Of a stretch of 64,000 nucleotides of DNA, positions 25,292 to 34,254 are shown in pieces. The DNA is from Heritagella_A intestinalis (GTDB lineage: Bacteria > Bacillota > Clostridia > Oscillospirales > Acutalibacteraceae). The stretch lies in contig CAJFQF010000006.1 in assembly GCA_904418995.1 (NCBI GenBank), positions 62,001 through 126,000 on the forward strand. The letters are read 5' to 3'. The notes under the pieces are model-generated. The model was not told the origin of the DNA and searched no databases. It worked only from the letters and a program-made list of their open reading frames with translations. The position numbers and the translations under genes are program-made. How positions within the stretch are numbered: the stretch's first letter is position 1; every line of letters begins with the position of its first letter.

Positions 25292-25372
25292 TGAAACGAA
25301 CGCGTAGTGTGCGGATGCCTGATCCGGCACGTAAGTCCAGTTTGTCTGGACGGCGGTCGTTATTTTTTTTGC
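25292..25372 (+). ncRNA. Structured 5' leader, candidate riboswitch
   Basis: A compact three-way junction can be drawn. P1 is AACGAACGC (about 25295-25303) with GCGGTCGTT (about 25353-25361), one A-G mismatch. P2 is GTGC-GGAT with ATCC-G-GCAC around GCCTG. P3 is GTCCAG with CTGGAC around TTTGT. Single-stranded joints are GTAGT, GTAA and G. P1 is followed at once by A-T8-GC, so it could act as a terminator, with the AAAGGAG ribosome site of the DUF2798 gene next. I do not recognise it as purine, TPP, THF, fluoride, preQ1, c-di-GMP or yybP. The region is also open in frame with the gene, so an N-terminal extension is the alternative reading. Confidence 0.5.
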
Positions 25373-25392
25373 TGCAAAGGAGCTGCTGTTTT

Positions 25393-25872
25393 ATGCCCAA
25401 GACCAAATTTCAGGAAGTCGTATTTGGACTTTTGATGACCTTTTTTATGGTGTTTGCTATGGAACTATACAATACCTCTTTGCGGTTGGGAGGAATGACC
25501 AACGCTTGTTTTTGGCCGGCCCTGTTGGAAATGCGGTTTATGGTTCCCATCTGTTTTGTCATGAGTTTCTTTTTCATGGACCCTTTGGCGCAAAAAATTG
25601 CGTTCTCGCAGGCAACGCCCGGAGTGGATAAGCCCATTTTGGTGACGGTGGTGCGGGCCGGTGTTACAGTGTGCCTTATGTGCCCCACCATGAGCTTTTG
25701 GGCTACCCTGATTTTCCATGGAATAAGTTCGGAATTTGTCTCCACTTGGCTCCAGACCATTGTCCGCAATTTTCCTATGGCCCTGTGCTGGCAGGTGTTT
25801 TTCTGCGGGCCCCTTGTGCGGAAGATTTTTCGGCTCATTTTCCACCGGCAGCTGCAAGCCCAAGCCGCGTAA
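25393..25872 (+). CDS. DUF2798-type small membrane protein
   Basis: 159 aa with four hydrophobic segments (VVFGLLMTFFMVFAMELY, MRFMVPICFVMSFFFM, ILVTVVRAGVTVCLMCPTMSFWATLIF, NFPMALCWQVFFCGPLV), a pattern I associate with DUF2798 membrane proteins of Firmicutes, whose role is unknown. The start at 25393 follows AAAGGAG; upstream in-frame ATGs fall inside the structured leader. It has its own promoter and terminator. Control by the leader would make it a small transporter responding to a metabolite or ion, which is inference. Confidence 0.78.
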   Translation: MPKTKFQEVVFGLLMTFFMVFAMELYNTSLRLGGMTNACFWPALLEMRFMVPICFVMSFFFMDPLAQKIAFSQATPGVDKPILVTVVRAGVTVCLMCPTMSFWATLIFHGISSEFVSTWLQTIVRNFPMALCWQVFFCGPLVRKIFRLIFHRQLQAQAA

Positions 25873-25881
25873 TGGCCCATA

Positions 25882-25916
25882 AAAAAAGCGCCTGCGAAGG
25901 GCGCTTTTATTTTTAG
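25882..25916. terminator. Bidirectional terminator
   Basis: A-run, AAGCGCC-TGCGAAG-GGCGCTT, T-run. It separates the convergent DUF2798 and rimI genes. Confidence 0.85.
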
Positions 25917-26353
25917 GCAAGATACAGGGTCATCAGCAGGGCGTCCTCTGTGGGGCACTCGTAAAATCGGGGGCGGCGGCCCACCTCTTCAAAGCCTAAA
26001 GAACCATATAGGGAAATAGCGGGTTCATTAGAGGGGCGCACCTCCAGGGTTAAAAAGACCCCCTCGTGCTCCCGGAGCCACTGCACCAGGGATTGTACCA
26101 GCAGCCGTCCCACACCCCTGCGCCGGGCCTGGGGAAACACCGCCACATTGTCTATGTAACCTTCCCCGCACACCACGTGCATCCCGGCATAGCCGAGGAG
26201 CTCCTCGGCGTCGTCCTCTGCCGCCAAAAAAAACGCTGTAGGATTTTCCAGCTCTTCGGCCAGGGCCTGCCGGCTCCAAGGCCGGGAAAAGCACAGGGTT
26301 TCCAGCCGGGCCGCCTCGTCCAGATGGCGCTCTTGCAAAGGTACGGCTCTCAT
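25913..26353 (-). CDS. rimI: Ribosomal protein S18 alanine N-acetyltransferase-like GNAT
   Basis: 146 aa GNAT. MRAVPLQERHLDEAARLETLCFSRPWSRQAL is the RimI N-terminus; NVAVFPQARRRGVGRLLVQSL is the acetyl-CoA loop, and NEPAISLYGSLGFEEVGRRPRFY closes the domain. RimI genes often sit with tsaB/tsaD; here tsaD is about 1.5 kb away. The ATG overlaps the stop of the LMW phosphatase gene by 4 bases. Confidence 0.9.
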   Translation of the reverse strand: MRAVPLQERHLDEAARLETLCFSRPWSRQALAEELENPTAFFLAAEDDAEELLGYAGMHVVCGEGYIDNVAVFPQARRRGVGRLLVQSLVQWLREHEGVFLTLEVRPSNEPAISLYGSLGFEEVGRRPRFYECPTEDALLMTLYLA

Positions 26354-26781
26354 GCTTCCACCGGCTCCCGAACCAGAACCCGTTCCCGCAGCCGCTGTGT
26401 CAGCAGGTCCCGGCACTGGCGGTAGCTTTCAATGGGGCCGCCGTAGGGGTCTTCCACATCCAGCAGAATGAGCTTTTCCTCCGGGATACCGGCCTCCGCC
26501 AGAAGCATCCGCTGGTCCGGAGTCATGACTACCAGTAAATCCCACTTTTCCATCATCTCCATGGTTAGGCACCGGGCCCGGTGTTTGGAGATGTCCACGC
26601 CGACTTCCCGGCAGACCTCAGCCGCCCAGGGGGTAACTTTCTGCCCCTTTACGGCAGAAATTCCGGCGCTGCTGCATTTTGCGTCCAGCTCCGGATTTTC
26701 CGACAGCATTTTTTGAAAAAGCCCTTCTGCCATAGGGCTGCGGCAGGTATTGCCGGTGCAGATAAATAGGATTTTTTTCAT
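26350..26781 (-). CDS. Low-molecular-weight phosphatase, YwlE-like (possible protein-arginine phosphatase)
   Basis: 143 aa. The P-loop is CTGNTCRSPMAEGL near the N-terminus and the general-acid loop is DVEDPYGG near the C-terminus. A Thr after CTGN, as here, is the YwlE signature associated with phospho-arginine specificity; tyrosine phosphatases usually have Ile or Leu there. McsB/CtsR/ClpC are not in the window, so the arginine role is inference. It overlaps the genes on both sides by 4 bases, forming an operon amidohydrolase-phosphatase-rimI. Confidence 0.9.
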   Translation of the reverse strand: MKKILFICTGNTCRSPMAEGLFQKMLSENPELDAKCSSAGISAVKGQKVTPWAAEVCREVGVDISKHRARCLTMEMMEKWDLLVVMTPDQRMLLAEAGIPEEKLILLDVEDPYGGPIESYRQCRDLLTQRLRERVLVREPVEA

Positions 26782-27587
26782 GGATGGCCATCCTTTCCCT
26801 CTGAAAGCCCAAGAATTTGTTTTGCATTTTCACTGAAAATTTTCTCATATTCTTCCTCTGTCAACCCCAAGGAGAGCAGTTCCCGAATCTCCGCGCCGTG
26901 GTCCCACATGGGGAAGTCATCCCCGAACACAATGCGGTCGGCCCCGTAGGCCCGGATAATCTCTTTGGTGCGCACTTTTCCCAAAAAGGTCATGGAGCTG
27001 GAGGTATCCAGCCAGCACCGGCGTTCCAGCAGGTATTCCATGGCCAAATCCCACAGGGACCATCCGCCAAAGTGGGCGGCTACCACGTCCAGCTTGGGGA
27101 ATTCATCGAGAATGTGAGCCAGCCGCCGGGGATGGGAGTAGTCATAGCGATAGTCCCCGCAGTGGATGAGGAAGGGAAGGCGTCCCTGTGCCGCTTCGTA
27201 TACGGGGAACAGGGCGGGGTCGTCCATGTAAAACTGCTGCACATCCGGGTGGAGCTTGATGCCGTGAAGCCCTAACTGGATACAGCGTTCCACTTCGGCC
27301 ACCGGGTTTTCCATCTGGGGATGCAGGGTGCCGAAGCCGATGAGCCGGTCGGGATGCTCCCGGCAGACCTGGCTGATAAAGTTATTGATGCTGGCCACCT
27401 GATGGGGCGTGGTGGCCACGGACTGCACCACATACCGCCCAACCCCGACGGGGTCGCCGCTTTGAAACAGGGCTTCTACACTCCCCACCTTCTCCATGGG
27501 AATGGAATAAAATTCCCCTACGCTGCGGGAAGCCTTCTCTGCGATTTTGTCCGGGTAGATATGTGCGTGAAAATCAATGATCTCCAT
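26778..27587 (-). CDS. Amidohydrolase-family protein (COG2159-like)
   Basis: 269 aa TIM-barrel metal hydrolase. It starts MEIIDFHAHIYPDKIAEKA with the H-x-H metal pair at residues 7 and 9. LIHCGDYRYDYSHPRR, AAHFGGWSLWDLAM and FGDDFPMWDHGAEI supply the remaining His and Asp ligands. The COG2159 group includes decarboxylases and hydrolases of aromatic or lactone substrates; the substrate here is unknown. First gene of a tight three-gene operon. Confidence 0.85.
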   Translation of the reverse strand: MEIIDFHAHIYPDKIAEKASRSVGEFYSIPMEKVGSVEALFQSGDPVGVGRYVVQSVATTPHQVASINNFISQVCREHPDRLIGFGTLHPQMENPVAEVERCIQLGLHGIKLHPDVQQFYMDDPALFPVYEAAQGRLPFLIHCGDYRYDYSHPRRLAHILDEFPKLDVVAAHFGGWSLWDLAMEYLLERRCWLDTSSSMTFLGKVRTKEIIRAYGADRIVFGDDFPMWDHGAEIRELLSLGLTEEEYEKIFSENAKQILGLSEGKDGHP

Positions 27588-27673
27588 GGGGCTGCGCCTT
27601 CCTTTTATAAGTATAGCTGCTATGTTTTTAAAAGCGCTATTCTTTCTCTTTTTTATTGTAGCACATCCCCGCG

Positions 27674-28831
27674 CTAAATACTATCCGGATTTTCTTTTTT
27701 TCCCGCTCCGCAGGCATAGAGGGAAAACAGCCGTCGGGCTGCATCGCGATATAACTCTTCCGCCCGCTCCATGGCTTCCTCTAAAGGCATGATGCCGCTA
27801 ACAGTGGTCATTACGCTCCGGATGCCGCAGTCATAGATAGATTCATATCCGTCTCCCAGACTTCCGGCAATGGCAACTGCCGGAACGCCAGCCCGCAAAC
27901 ACCGCTTTCCCACCCCGGCGGGCACCTTTCCCCGGACGGACTGGCTGTCCATGCGGCCTTCCCCGGTGATGACCAAATCCGCGCCCTCAATTTGCCGGTC
28001 AAAGTCCAGTAAATCCAGCACCGCTTCCACTCCCGGACGCAGCTGAGCCTGCAAAAAGGCCATGAGCCCAAAACCCAGACCGCCCGCAGCCCCGGCCCCG
28101 GGAACATTCCGGAGATCCTGCCCCAAATGGGCGGCCGCCACGTCCGCGTATTGGCAAAGGCCCCGGTCCAGCCGGACCACCGTGGGGGCATCTGCTCCCT
28201 TTTGGGGCGCAAACACAAAAGCTGCCCCCTGCTCTCCTGTCAAAGGGCTGTCTACGTCGCAGAGGACATAGAACTTGGCCTCTCGGGCCTGGGGCAGCAG
28301 ACCGGAAGTATCCACCGAACGAACCCTTTCCAGAGAAGCCCCTATTCCGGGCAGAGGAGCGCCCTTTTCATCCAGAAAGCGCACTCCCAAGGCTTCCAAC
28401 GCACCCATGCCTCCATCGTTGGTGGCGCTGCCGCCGATGGCCAGCCAGAATTCCCGGCAGCCCTGTTCCAGAGCGTCCGCAATCATCTGCCCAAAGCCGA
28501 AAGTGGTGGTGTACAGAGGATTTCGCTGCTCTTCCGGCACCAGAGGCAGGCCGCTGGCCGCCGCCATTTCGATGATGGCTCCGCCTCCTGGAAGCAGGCC
28601 ATAGGCGGCTCGGCGCTCTTCTCCCAAAGGCCCCTTGACTGGAATGGTGCGCCAGACGCCGCCCAGGGCCTTTGTCACCGTATCCGCCGTGCCCTCGCCG
28701 CCATCGGCTACCGCCAATTTTACGGTTTCGCAGCCGGGGAATACCTGACGGGCTGATTGTTCCAGCAGCTCGCTGATTCGCTGGGAGGAGAGAGAACCTT
28801 TAAAGGAATCGGAAGCAAAGACAAATTTCAT
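27674..28831 (-). CDS. Glycerate kinase (GlxK/GckA, PF02595 type)
   Basis: 385 aa. MKFVFASDSFKGSLSSQRI, LAVADGGEGTADTV, IGGSATNDGGMGALEALG and VITGEGRMDSQSVRGKVPAGV are hallmark segments. It makes 2-phosphoglycerate from D-glycerate with ATP. The start has GGAGG at the right spacing and overlaps the stop of the alpha/beta hydrolase gene (ATGA). Confidence 0.95.
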   Translation of the reverse strand: MKFVFASDSFKGSLSSQRISELLEQSARQVFPGCETVKLAVADGGEGTADTVTKALGGVWRTIPVKGPLGEERRAAYGLLPGGGAIIEMAAASGLPLVPEEQRNPLYTTTFGFGQMIADALEQGCREFWLAIGGSATNDGGMGALEALGVRFLDEKGAPLPGIGASLERVRSVDTSGLLPQAREAKFYVLCDVDSPLTGEQGAAFVFAPQKGADAPTVVRLDRGLCQYADVAAAHLGQDLRNVPGAGAAGGLGFGLMAFLQAQLRPGVEAVLDLLDFDRQIEGADLVITGEGRMDSQSVRGKVPAGVGKRCLRAGVPAVAIAGSLGDGYESIYDCGIRSVMTTVSGIMPLEEAMERAEELYRDAARRLFSLYACGAGKKENPDSI

Positions 28832-29622
28832 GGGGTTTCCTCCTTTTGACCGGCACGTTCCAAGAAATCGGCGAACTCCCGCCGAACCTGTTCTTTGTCC
28901 GCGGGAGGGCAGTAAGAGTGCCAGGAATCCAGGAGCCACACCACCCGGCAGGGGGCATTTTTCAGGCCGGCGGCCAGAGTTTGGGCGCTTTTCCAGTGCA
29001 CCGTTTCATCCCGCATAGATTGTAAAATGGTCACCGGCGCCTGCACCTGGGGGAGTTCCTCCTGTACCCGGACAATGAGCTTTTGCAGGTCCGCCACCCG
29101 TGGAAGCATCCCCAAATACCGGGGCGGCGCCATCCGGCTCACGCTGCTGACTTCCCGGTACCGCTTGGCCACAGGCCCCAGATACTTTTGGGGGCCGAAT
29201 ATGGCCTGCAAGCTGTTGGCGGTTCCCCGAGGCGTAATGCGGATTTGCATGGGCGTATTGAGGAGGAACACCCCTGCCGTGTGGCTCCACGGGAACCGGC
29301 TGGCGTGGAGGGCCAGCAGCCCGCCCATGGAATGGCCCGTCAGCAGTACCCGGGGATATGATGCCGCATACCGGCGGATTTGTTTCATGGCGGCATAGAC
29401 CCACTGCCGGCCCGGCGTGCGGTTGAATTCCCTTCCCGAGCCGCCGTGACCCGGCAGCAGCAGGGACGCCACGCTGTATCCCTTTTCCCAGGCAAGGGAG
29501 GATAAGCCCCAAAACTGGCGGGGGCTTCCAAAAAATCCGTGGATAAAAATCACAAGGGTGTCCGAGCCCTCCTGCATCCGCGTATAGGGATGGTGGGGGC
29601 GCTCCCGGTCAAAGGACTCCAT
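28828..29622 (-). CDS. Alpha/beta hydrolase (lysophospholipase/carboxylesterase-like)
   Basis: 264 aa. VIFIHGFFGSPRQFWG forms the oxyanion hole region, LLTGHSMGGLLALH holds the nucleophile Ser, QSMRDETVHWKSA the acid and LLDSWHSYCPP the His. It resembles monoacylglycerol lipase or YvaK-type carboxylesterases; no signal peptide. ATG 29622 has AGGA 10 bases upstream; a GTG at 29631 overlaps the upstream stop (GTGA) but is too close to that site. It lies in a run of overlapping genes dus-rlmA-this-glycerate kinase. Confidence 0.88.
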   Translation of the reverse strand: MESFDRERPHHPYTRMQEGSDTLVIFIHGFFGSPRQFWGLSSLAWEKGYSVASLLLPGHGGSGREFNRTPGRQWVYAAMKQIRRYAASYPRVLLTGHSMGGLLALHASRFPWSHTAGVFLLNTPMQIRITPRGTANSLQAIFGPQKYLGPVAKRYREVSSVSRMAPPRYLGMLPRVADLQKLIVRVQEELPQVQAPVTILQSMRDETVHWKSAQTLAAGLKNAPCRVVWLLDSWHSYCPPADKEQVRREFADFLERAGQKEETP

Positions 29623-29627
29623 GTTCG

Positions 29628-30464
29628 TCACTTCCTTTGATAGAGGAGAAAATCAAACCGGATTTCCGTGTCCAGAGAATCCGCCTGGGCCAGCCGCTGG
29701 CTGCCGGATTCGGGGGTTTTCCAATAGTAGGGGGTCATGGCAAAGAGGTTTTGTATCTGCCGGGCGTCGGTGAGGTGCAACTTTCCTTCTACGGTTTCCC
29801 GGCGGAGGAAAGCAAAGCCCGGATACTGGATGTCCCGGGTTTCATTTTCATAGGGGGCTTCATAGAGGAGCTCCTTGAGGCCGTAGAGGTGCCGGGGTCC
29901 GGGAACAGCCAAAATCATCCAGCCTCCGGGCTTGACCACCCGAGCGCACTCTCCCGGCACGATGGGGGCAAACACATTGGTCAGGCAGTCCACGGAAGCG
30001 TCCGCCGCCGGGACGGCAAAGGCGCTGGCCACGGCAAACTGGATACCCTTGTATTTCCCCGCCGCGGCCTTTACCGCGGATTTGGAAATGTCAAACCCGG
30101 CAATCCGGGCCGGGATACCGCTATCCTGTAAGAAGTCTGCCAGTTTTCCCGTATAATATCCCTCGCCGCAGCCGGCGTCCAGCAGGAAGGGAGAGGAGAA
30201 CCCGGACAGAGCTTCCGCCGCCAGCTCACACAGGCGCTGGGCAAAAAGATCGTAAGCGCCGCTTTCCAAAAACTCCCGCCGGGCCTGAACCATTTCCCGG
30301 GTGTCTCCCGGCTCCTTGGAGTGCATCCGGTTGGGGGGCAGCAGATGGGTGTAGCCCTGCCGGGCCCGGTCAAAGCTGTGTCCGTTGGGGCAGAACAGCC
30401 GGCTTTTCTCCATGGACAAGGGCTCCCCGCACAGAGGGCAGCAGAACAAGCTATTCTCCGTCAT
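29628..30464 (-). CDS. rlmA: 23S rRNA (guanine-N1)-methyltransferase RlmA
   Basis: 278 aa. An N-terminal zinc finger (CCPLCGEPLSMEKSRLFCPNGHSFD) is followed by QGYTHLLPPNRMHSKEPGDTREMVQARREFLESGAY, a very characteristic RlmA segment, and a SAM domain (LLDAGCGEGYYTG). It methylates N1 of G745 or G748 in 23S rRNA; Gram-positive members (TlrB/RlmAII) act on G748. The start has GGGAGG and overlaps dus by 14 bases. Confidence 0.93.
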   Translation of the reverse strand: MTENSLFCCPLCGEPLSMEKSRLFCPNGHSFDRARQGYTHLLPPNRMHSKEPGDTREMVQARREFLESGAYDLFAQRLCELAAEALSGFSSPFLLDAGCGEGYYTGKLADFLQDSGIPARIAGFDISKSAVKAAAGKYKGIQFAVASAFAVPAADASVDCLTNVFAPIVPGECARVVKPGGWMILAVPGPRHLYGLKELLYEAPYENETRDIQYPGFAFLRRETVEGKLHLTDARQIQNLFAMTPYYWKTPESGSQRLAQADSLDTEIRFDFLLYQRK

Positions 30465-31443
30465 GGCCCGCGCCTCCCAACTGTATGGCATAGAGGTCCT
30501 GCACCAGACGCTCCAAATCTCCAAAGGTACACAGTTCACCGGCCCGGCGGCGGAACTCCGACGCCCCCCGCAGGCCGTGCATATACCAGCCCACGTGCTT
30601 CCGGGCTTCCCGCATTCCCACATCTTCGCCCTTGTCGTCGCACAGGGCCCGCATATGGCGGAGCATCACCAGCATCCTTTCGTGGAACCCCGGGCCGGGG
30701 AGAATCCGGCAGCTGTCGGTGAGATACATATTGATTTGCTGGAACACCCAGGGGTTGCCCAAGGCCCCCCGGCCCACCATGACCAGATCGCATCCGGTTT
30801 TTTCCAGCATCAGGGCAGCGGACTGGGCATCCGTCACATCGCCGTTGCCGATCACGGGTACTTTCACCGCTTCCTTGACCTGGCGGATGCAGTCCCAGTC
30901 TGCCGGGGGCTGGTACATCTGGGTGCGGGTGCGGCCGTGAACGCAAATCGCCGCGGCCCCGGCCTCCTCACAGATTTTGGCCACCTCCACGCAGTTGACG
31001 CTGGTTTCGTCCCAACCCTTGCGGATTTTCACCGTCACGGGAACATCCACCGCCCGGCTGACGGCTTCCACAATGCGGCCGCACAGGTCCGGGTCCTTCA
31101 TCAGGGCGCTGCCGCTGCCGTTGTTGGCAATTTTGGGCGCAGGGCAGCCCATGTTGATGTCGATGGCGTCCGGGGAGAAGGCCATGGCCTTCTCCGCCGC
31201 CATGGCCATGACGTCCGGCTCGCTGCCGAAAAGCTGGATGGCCGCCGGATGTTCTTCCTGGTCCAGCCGCATGAGAAGGGGCGTTTTTTTATCTTTAAAT
31301 TGCAGGGCTTTGGCGCTGACCATTTCGGTGACGCAGTAGGCCGCGCCGAACTGGCGGCACAGCCGCCGGAAAGGCCGGTCGGTAACGCCGGCCATGGGGG
31401 CCAGTACAGCCTTGCCCTCAATTTCCATGGTTCCAATTTTCAA
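30451..31443 (-). CDS. dus: tRNA-dihydrouridine synthase (DusB-like)
   Basis: 330 aa FMN enzyme. APMAGVTDRPFRRLCRQFGA, AIQLFGSEP, DINMGCPAPKI with the catalytic Cys region, VKIRKGWD, VHGRTRTQMY and GNGDVTDAQ are all present. It reduces U to dihydrouridine in tRNA D-loops. First gene of the operon running to 27674. Confidence 0.95.
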   Translation of the reverse strand: MKIGTMEIEGKAVLAPMAGVTDRPFRRLCRQFGAAYCVTEMVSAKALQFKDKKTPLLMRLDQEEHPAAIQLFGSEPDVMAMAAEKAMAFSPDAIDINMGCPAPKIANNGSGSALMKDPDLCGRIVEAVSRAVDVPVTVKIRKGWDETSVNCVEVAKICEEAGAAAICVHGRTRTQMYQPPADWDCIRQVKEAVKVPVIGNGDVTDAQSAALMLEKTGCDLVMVGRGALGNPWVFQQINMYLTDSCRILPGPGFHERMLVMLRHMRALCDDKGEDVGMREARKHVGWYMHGLRGASEFRRRAGELCTFGDLERLVQDLYAIQLGGAGHDGE

Positions 31444-31491
31444 AATACATCGTTTCCTTTCAGGCTTTCAGAATCATTTACAGTATACCAC

Positions 31492-31520
31492 TTATCAAGG
31501 GTGGCGAAAAGTGATATACT
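31492..31520 (+). promoter_or_regulatory. Promoter of polA
   Basis: TTATCA, 17 bases, TATACT, leaving a leader of about 90 bases before the ATG. Confidence 0.6.
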
Positions 31521-31619
31521 AAAACAATAAGTTGCAAAGGCTTTGTATTGCCAGCCTGTGCGTAATTTTGATAAGTCTCTAGGATTGCGATACTGTACTT
31601 ATGATAAAGGAGGAACTCC

Positions 31620-34223
31620 ATGAAACTGCTGGTTTTGGACGGAAACAGCATTGTCAACCGGGCCTTTTACGGGGTCAAGCTCCTCTCCACCAAGGAGGGG
31701 CTTTTCACCAACGGGATTTACGGTTTTCTCACCATGCTCCAAAAGGTCAAGGACGAGACCCAGCCGGACGGCGTGGCCATTGCCTTTGACCTGAAAGCTC
31801 CCACCTTCCGGCATAAAATGTATGCCGGCTATAAGGCCAACCGCAAGGGGATGCCCCCGGAGCTGGCCCAGCAGATGCCCACCCTCAAGGAGCTGCTCCG
31901 GGATTTGGGCTACACTCTGGTGGAGTGCGAGGGCTGGGAGGCCGACGACATTCTGGGCACCCTGGCCCGCTCCTGTGAGAACACCGGGAATCAGTGCGTC
32001 ATCGCCACCGGCGACCGGGACAGCCTCCAACTGGTCTCCCCCCAGGTGAGCGTGCGCCTGGCCTCCACCAAGTTCGGCCAGCCCCAGACCACTCTCTACG
32101 ATGAGGACAAAATTCGGGAGGAATACGGCGTGTCCCCGGCCCAGCTCATCGACATCAAGGCCATTCAGGGGGATTCCTCCGACAACATTCCCGGCGTGGC
32201 GGGCATCGGACCCAAAGGCGCCGGGGAGCTGGTGCAGAAGTTCGGCAGCCTTTCCTATATTTATGAGCATCTGGACGAGCTGGACATCAAGCCCGGTATG
32301 CGCAAAAAGCTCGAAGCCGGGAAGGAATCCGCCTTTTTGAGCTATGAGCTGGGCACCATCCGCCGGGACGCTCCCATCGACACCAAGGTGGAGGATTACC
32401 TGCTGGGGGAGGGAGACCGTCCTGCCGCGGCCCGGCTCATGGCCAAACTGGAGCTGTTCTCCCTGCTGAAAAAGCTGGAACTGGAAGAGGCCGTGCCGGC
32501 TCAGGCCCAGACGGAAGAATCCGCCGAGCTGCCTGTGCCGGAGATTCGGGAGTATGAGGACGGCGCTTCCCTGCTGCCTCTGCTGGAAGAGCAGGAGCGG
32601 GCGGACTTTCTGCCCCTCTACGGCCAGGATGGAGCTATACAATTCGTATTATTAAACTATAAAAATACCATTTATAAAATCCACGCGGATACGGCGTTTC
32701 TCCGGGCCCTGTGCAAAAATCCCCGCATCCGGAAAAACACCCACGACAGCAAGCCTTTGTTTGCGGCTTTGGAAAAGCTGCCCTCCACGGCGTTGGAAAC
32801 GGGCATTCCCTATGAAGGGGCCAGCATGGATACCCTGCTGGCGGCCTATCTGCTGAACCCCTCCGCTAGCGGCTATGGGGTGCTGCGGCTGGCACAGGAA
32901 TACCAGATTCCCATCCCGGCCCTGGAGGACGAGGACTGCCGGGCGGCGGCGGTGCTCCCCGCCCTGTGCGACCGGCTGGGCCGGGCCATCGACGAAAACG
33001 ACCAGCGCTCCCTGCTGGAAACCATCGAAATGCCTCTGGCCCGGGTGCTGGCCCGGATGGAGAGTGTGGGCTTTGCTGTGGATGCCCAGGGAATCCGGGA
33101 ATTCGGCGTCACCCTGCAAAAGGAAATCAACGAAGTGCAGGCGGTCATTCTGGAAGAAGTGGGGTATGAGTTCAACATCAACTCCCCCAAGCAGCTGGGA
33201 GACGCCCTGTTTGGCAAGCTGGGGCTGCCCCACGGGAAAAAGACCAAAACCGGGTACTCCACCAATGTGGACGTACTGGAAAAGCTCCGGTATGAGCACC
33301 CGGTGGTGGATCGGGTACTGCGGTACCGCACCCTGACCAAACTGAAATCCACCTACTGCGACGGCCTGCTGAAGGTCATCGGAGAGGACGGCCGGATTCA
33401 TTCCAGCTTTAACCAGACGGAGACCCGCACCGGCCGCATCAGCTCCACCGAGCCCAATTTGCAGAATATCCCCGTGCGCACGGAGCTGGGCCGGGAGCTG
33501 CGCCGGTTCTTTGCGGCCCGGCCTGGCTGGGTGCTGGTGGACGCGGACTACTCCCAGATTGAGCTGCGGGTGCTGGCCCATGTGGCCAACGACAAAAACA
33601 TGATCGACGCGTTCCTCAATGGTGAGGACATCCACCGGGCCACAGCGGCCCAGGTGTTCCATATGCCTCCGGAGATGGTCACGCCCCTGATGCGTTCCCG
33701 GGCCAAGGCTGTGAACTTCGGCATTGTCTACGGTATCGGGGCATTCTCCCTCTCCCAGGATATTGGCGTCAGCCGCAAGGAAGCCGCGGAGTATATCGAT
33801 GCCTATTTGGAGCACTATTCCGGTGTGCGGGACTATATGGAGCAGGCAGTGGCGCAGGCCAAAGACAAGGGGTATTCGGAGACCATCTTTGGCCGGCGGC
33901 GGTATCTGCCGGAATTGAGTTCCAGCAACTTCAATATGCGGGCCTTTGGCGAGCGGGTGGCCCGGAATATGCCCATCCAGGGGGCGGCGGCGGACATTAT
34001 CAAAATCGCCATGATTCGGGTGGAAAACCGGCTGGAAAAGGAAAAGCTCCGGGCCCGGCTGATCTTGCAGGTCCACGATGAACTCATCGTAGAGGCGCCG
34101 GAGGAGGAGGCCCAGCAGGTAGCAGCCTTGCTCAAAGAGGAAATGGAGAGCGCTGTGCAGCTGTCCGTGCCCATGATTGCCGATGCCAATATCGGCAAGA
34201 CCTGGTATGACGCAAAGGGATAA
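31620..34223 (+). CDS. polA: DNA polymerase I
   Basis: 867 aa. Residues 1-290 form the 5'-3' exonuclease (LLVLDGNSIVNRAFYGV, AFDLKAPTFRH, EADDILGTLA, IATGDRDSLQLV, IKAIQGDSSDNIPGVAGIGPKGA). The middle domain (about 300-480) lacks the DxE motif of a working 3'-5' exonuclease. The polymerase part has DADYSQIELRVLAH (motif A), RSRAKAVNFGIVYG (motif B) and LQVHDELIVEAP (motif C). It fills gaps and removes RNA primers. Ribosome site AAAGGAGG precedes the ATG. Confidence 0.97.
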   Translation: MKLLVLDGNSIVNRAFYGVKLLSTKEGLFTNGIYGFLTMLQKVKDETQPDGVAIAFDLKAPTFRHKMYAGYKANRKGMPPELAQQMPTLKELLRDLGYTLVECEGWEADDILGTLARSCENTGNQCVIATGDRDSLQLVSPQVSVRLASTKFGQPQTTLYDEDKIREEYGVSPAQLIDIKAIQGDSSDNIPGVAGIGPKGAGELVQKFGSLSYIYEHLDELDIKPGMRKKLEAGKESAFLSYELGTIRRDAPIDTKVEDYLLGEGDRPAAARLMAKLELFSLLKKLELEEAVPAQAQTEESAELPVPEIREYEDGASLLPLLEEQERADFLPLYGQDGAIQFVLLNYKNTIYKIHADTAFLRALCKNPRIRKNTHDSKPLFAALEKLPSTALETGIPYEGASMDTLLAAYLLNPSASGYGVLRLAQEYQIPIPALEDEDCRAAAVLPALCDRLGRAIDENDQRSLLETIEMPLARVLARMESVGFAVDAQGIREFGVTLQKEINEVQAVILEEVGYEFNINSPKQLGDALFGKLGLPHGKKTKTGYSTNVDVLEKLRYEHPVVDRVLRYRTLTKLKSTYCDGLLKVIGEDGRIHSSFNQTETRTGRISSTEPNLQNIPVRTELGRELRRFFAARPGWVLVDADYSQIELRVLAHVANDKNMIDAFLNGEDIHRATAAQVFHMPPEMVTPLMRSRAKAVNFGIVYGIGAFSLSQDIGVSRKEAAEYIDAYLEHYSGVRDYMEQAVAQAKDKGYSETIFGRRRYLPELSSSNFNMRAFGERVARNMPIQGAAADIIKIAMIRVENRLEKEKLRARLILQVHDELIVEAPEEEAQQVAALLKEEMESAVQLSVPMIADANIGKTWYDAKG

Positions 34224-34254
34224 AGCTTATTATGATGTAAAGGCTAAACGGCCG

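Noticed and set aside
25300..25340. Similarity of the DUF2798 leader to a TPP riboswitch (CCTGATC, GTAAG)
   Set aside because: A TPP element needs the CTGAGA motif and about 100 bases with two helical arms; only a short chance match is present.
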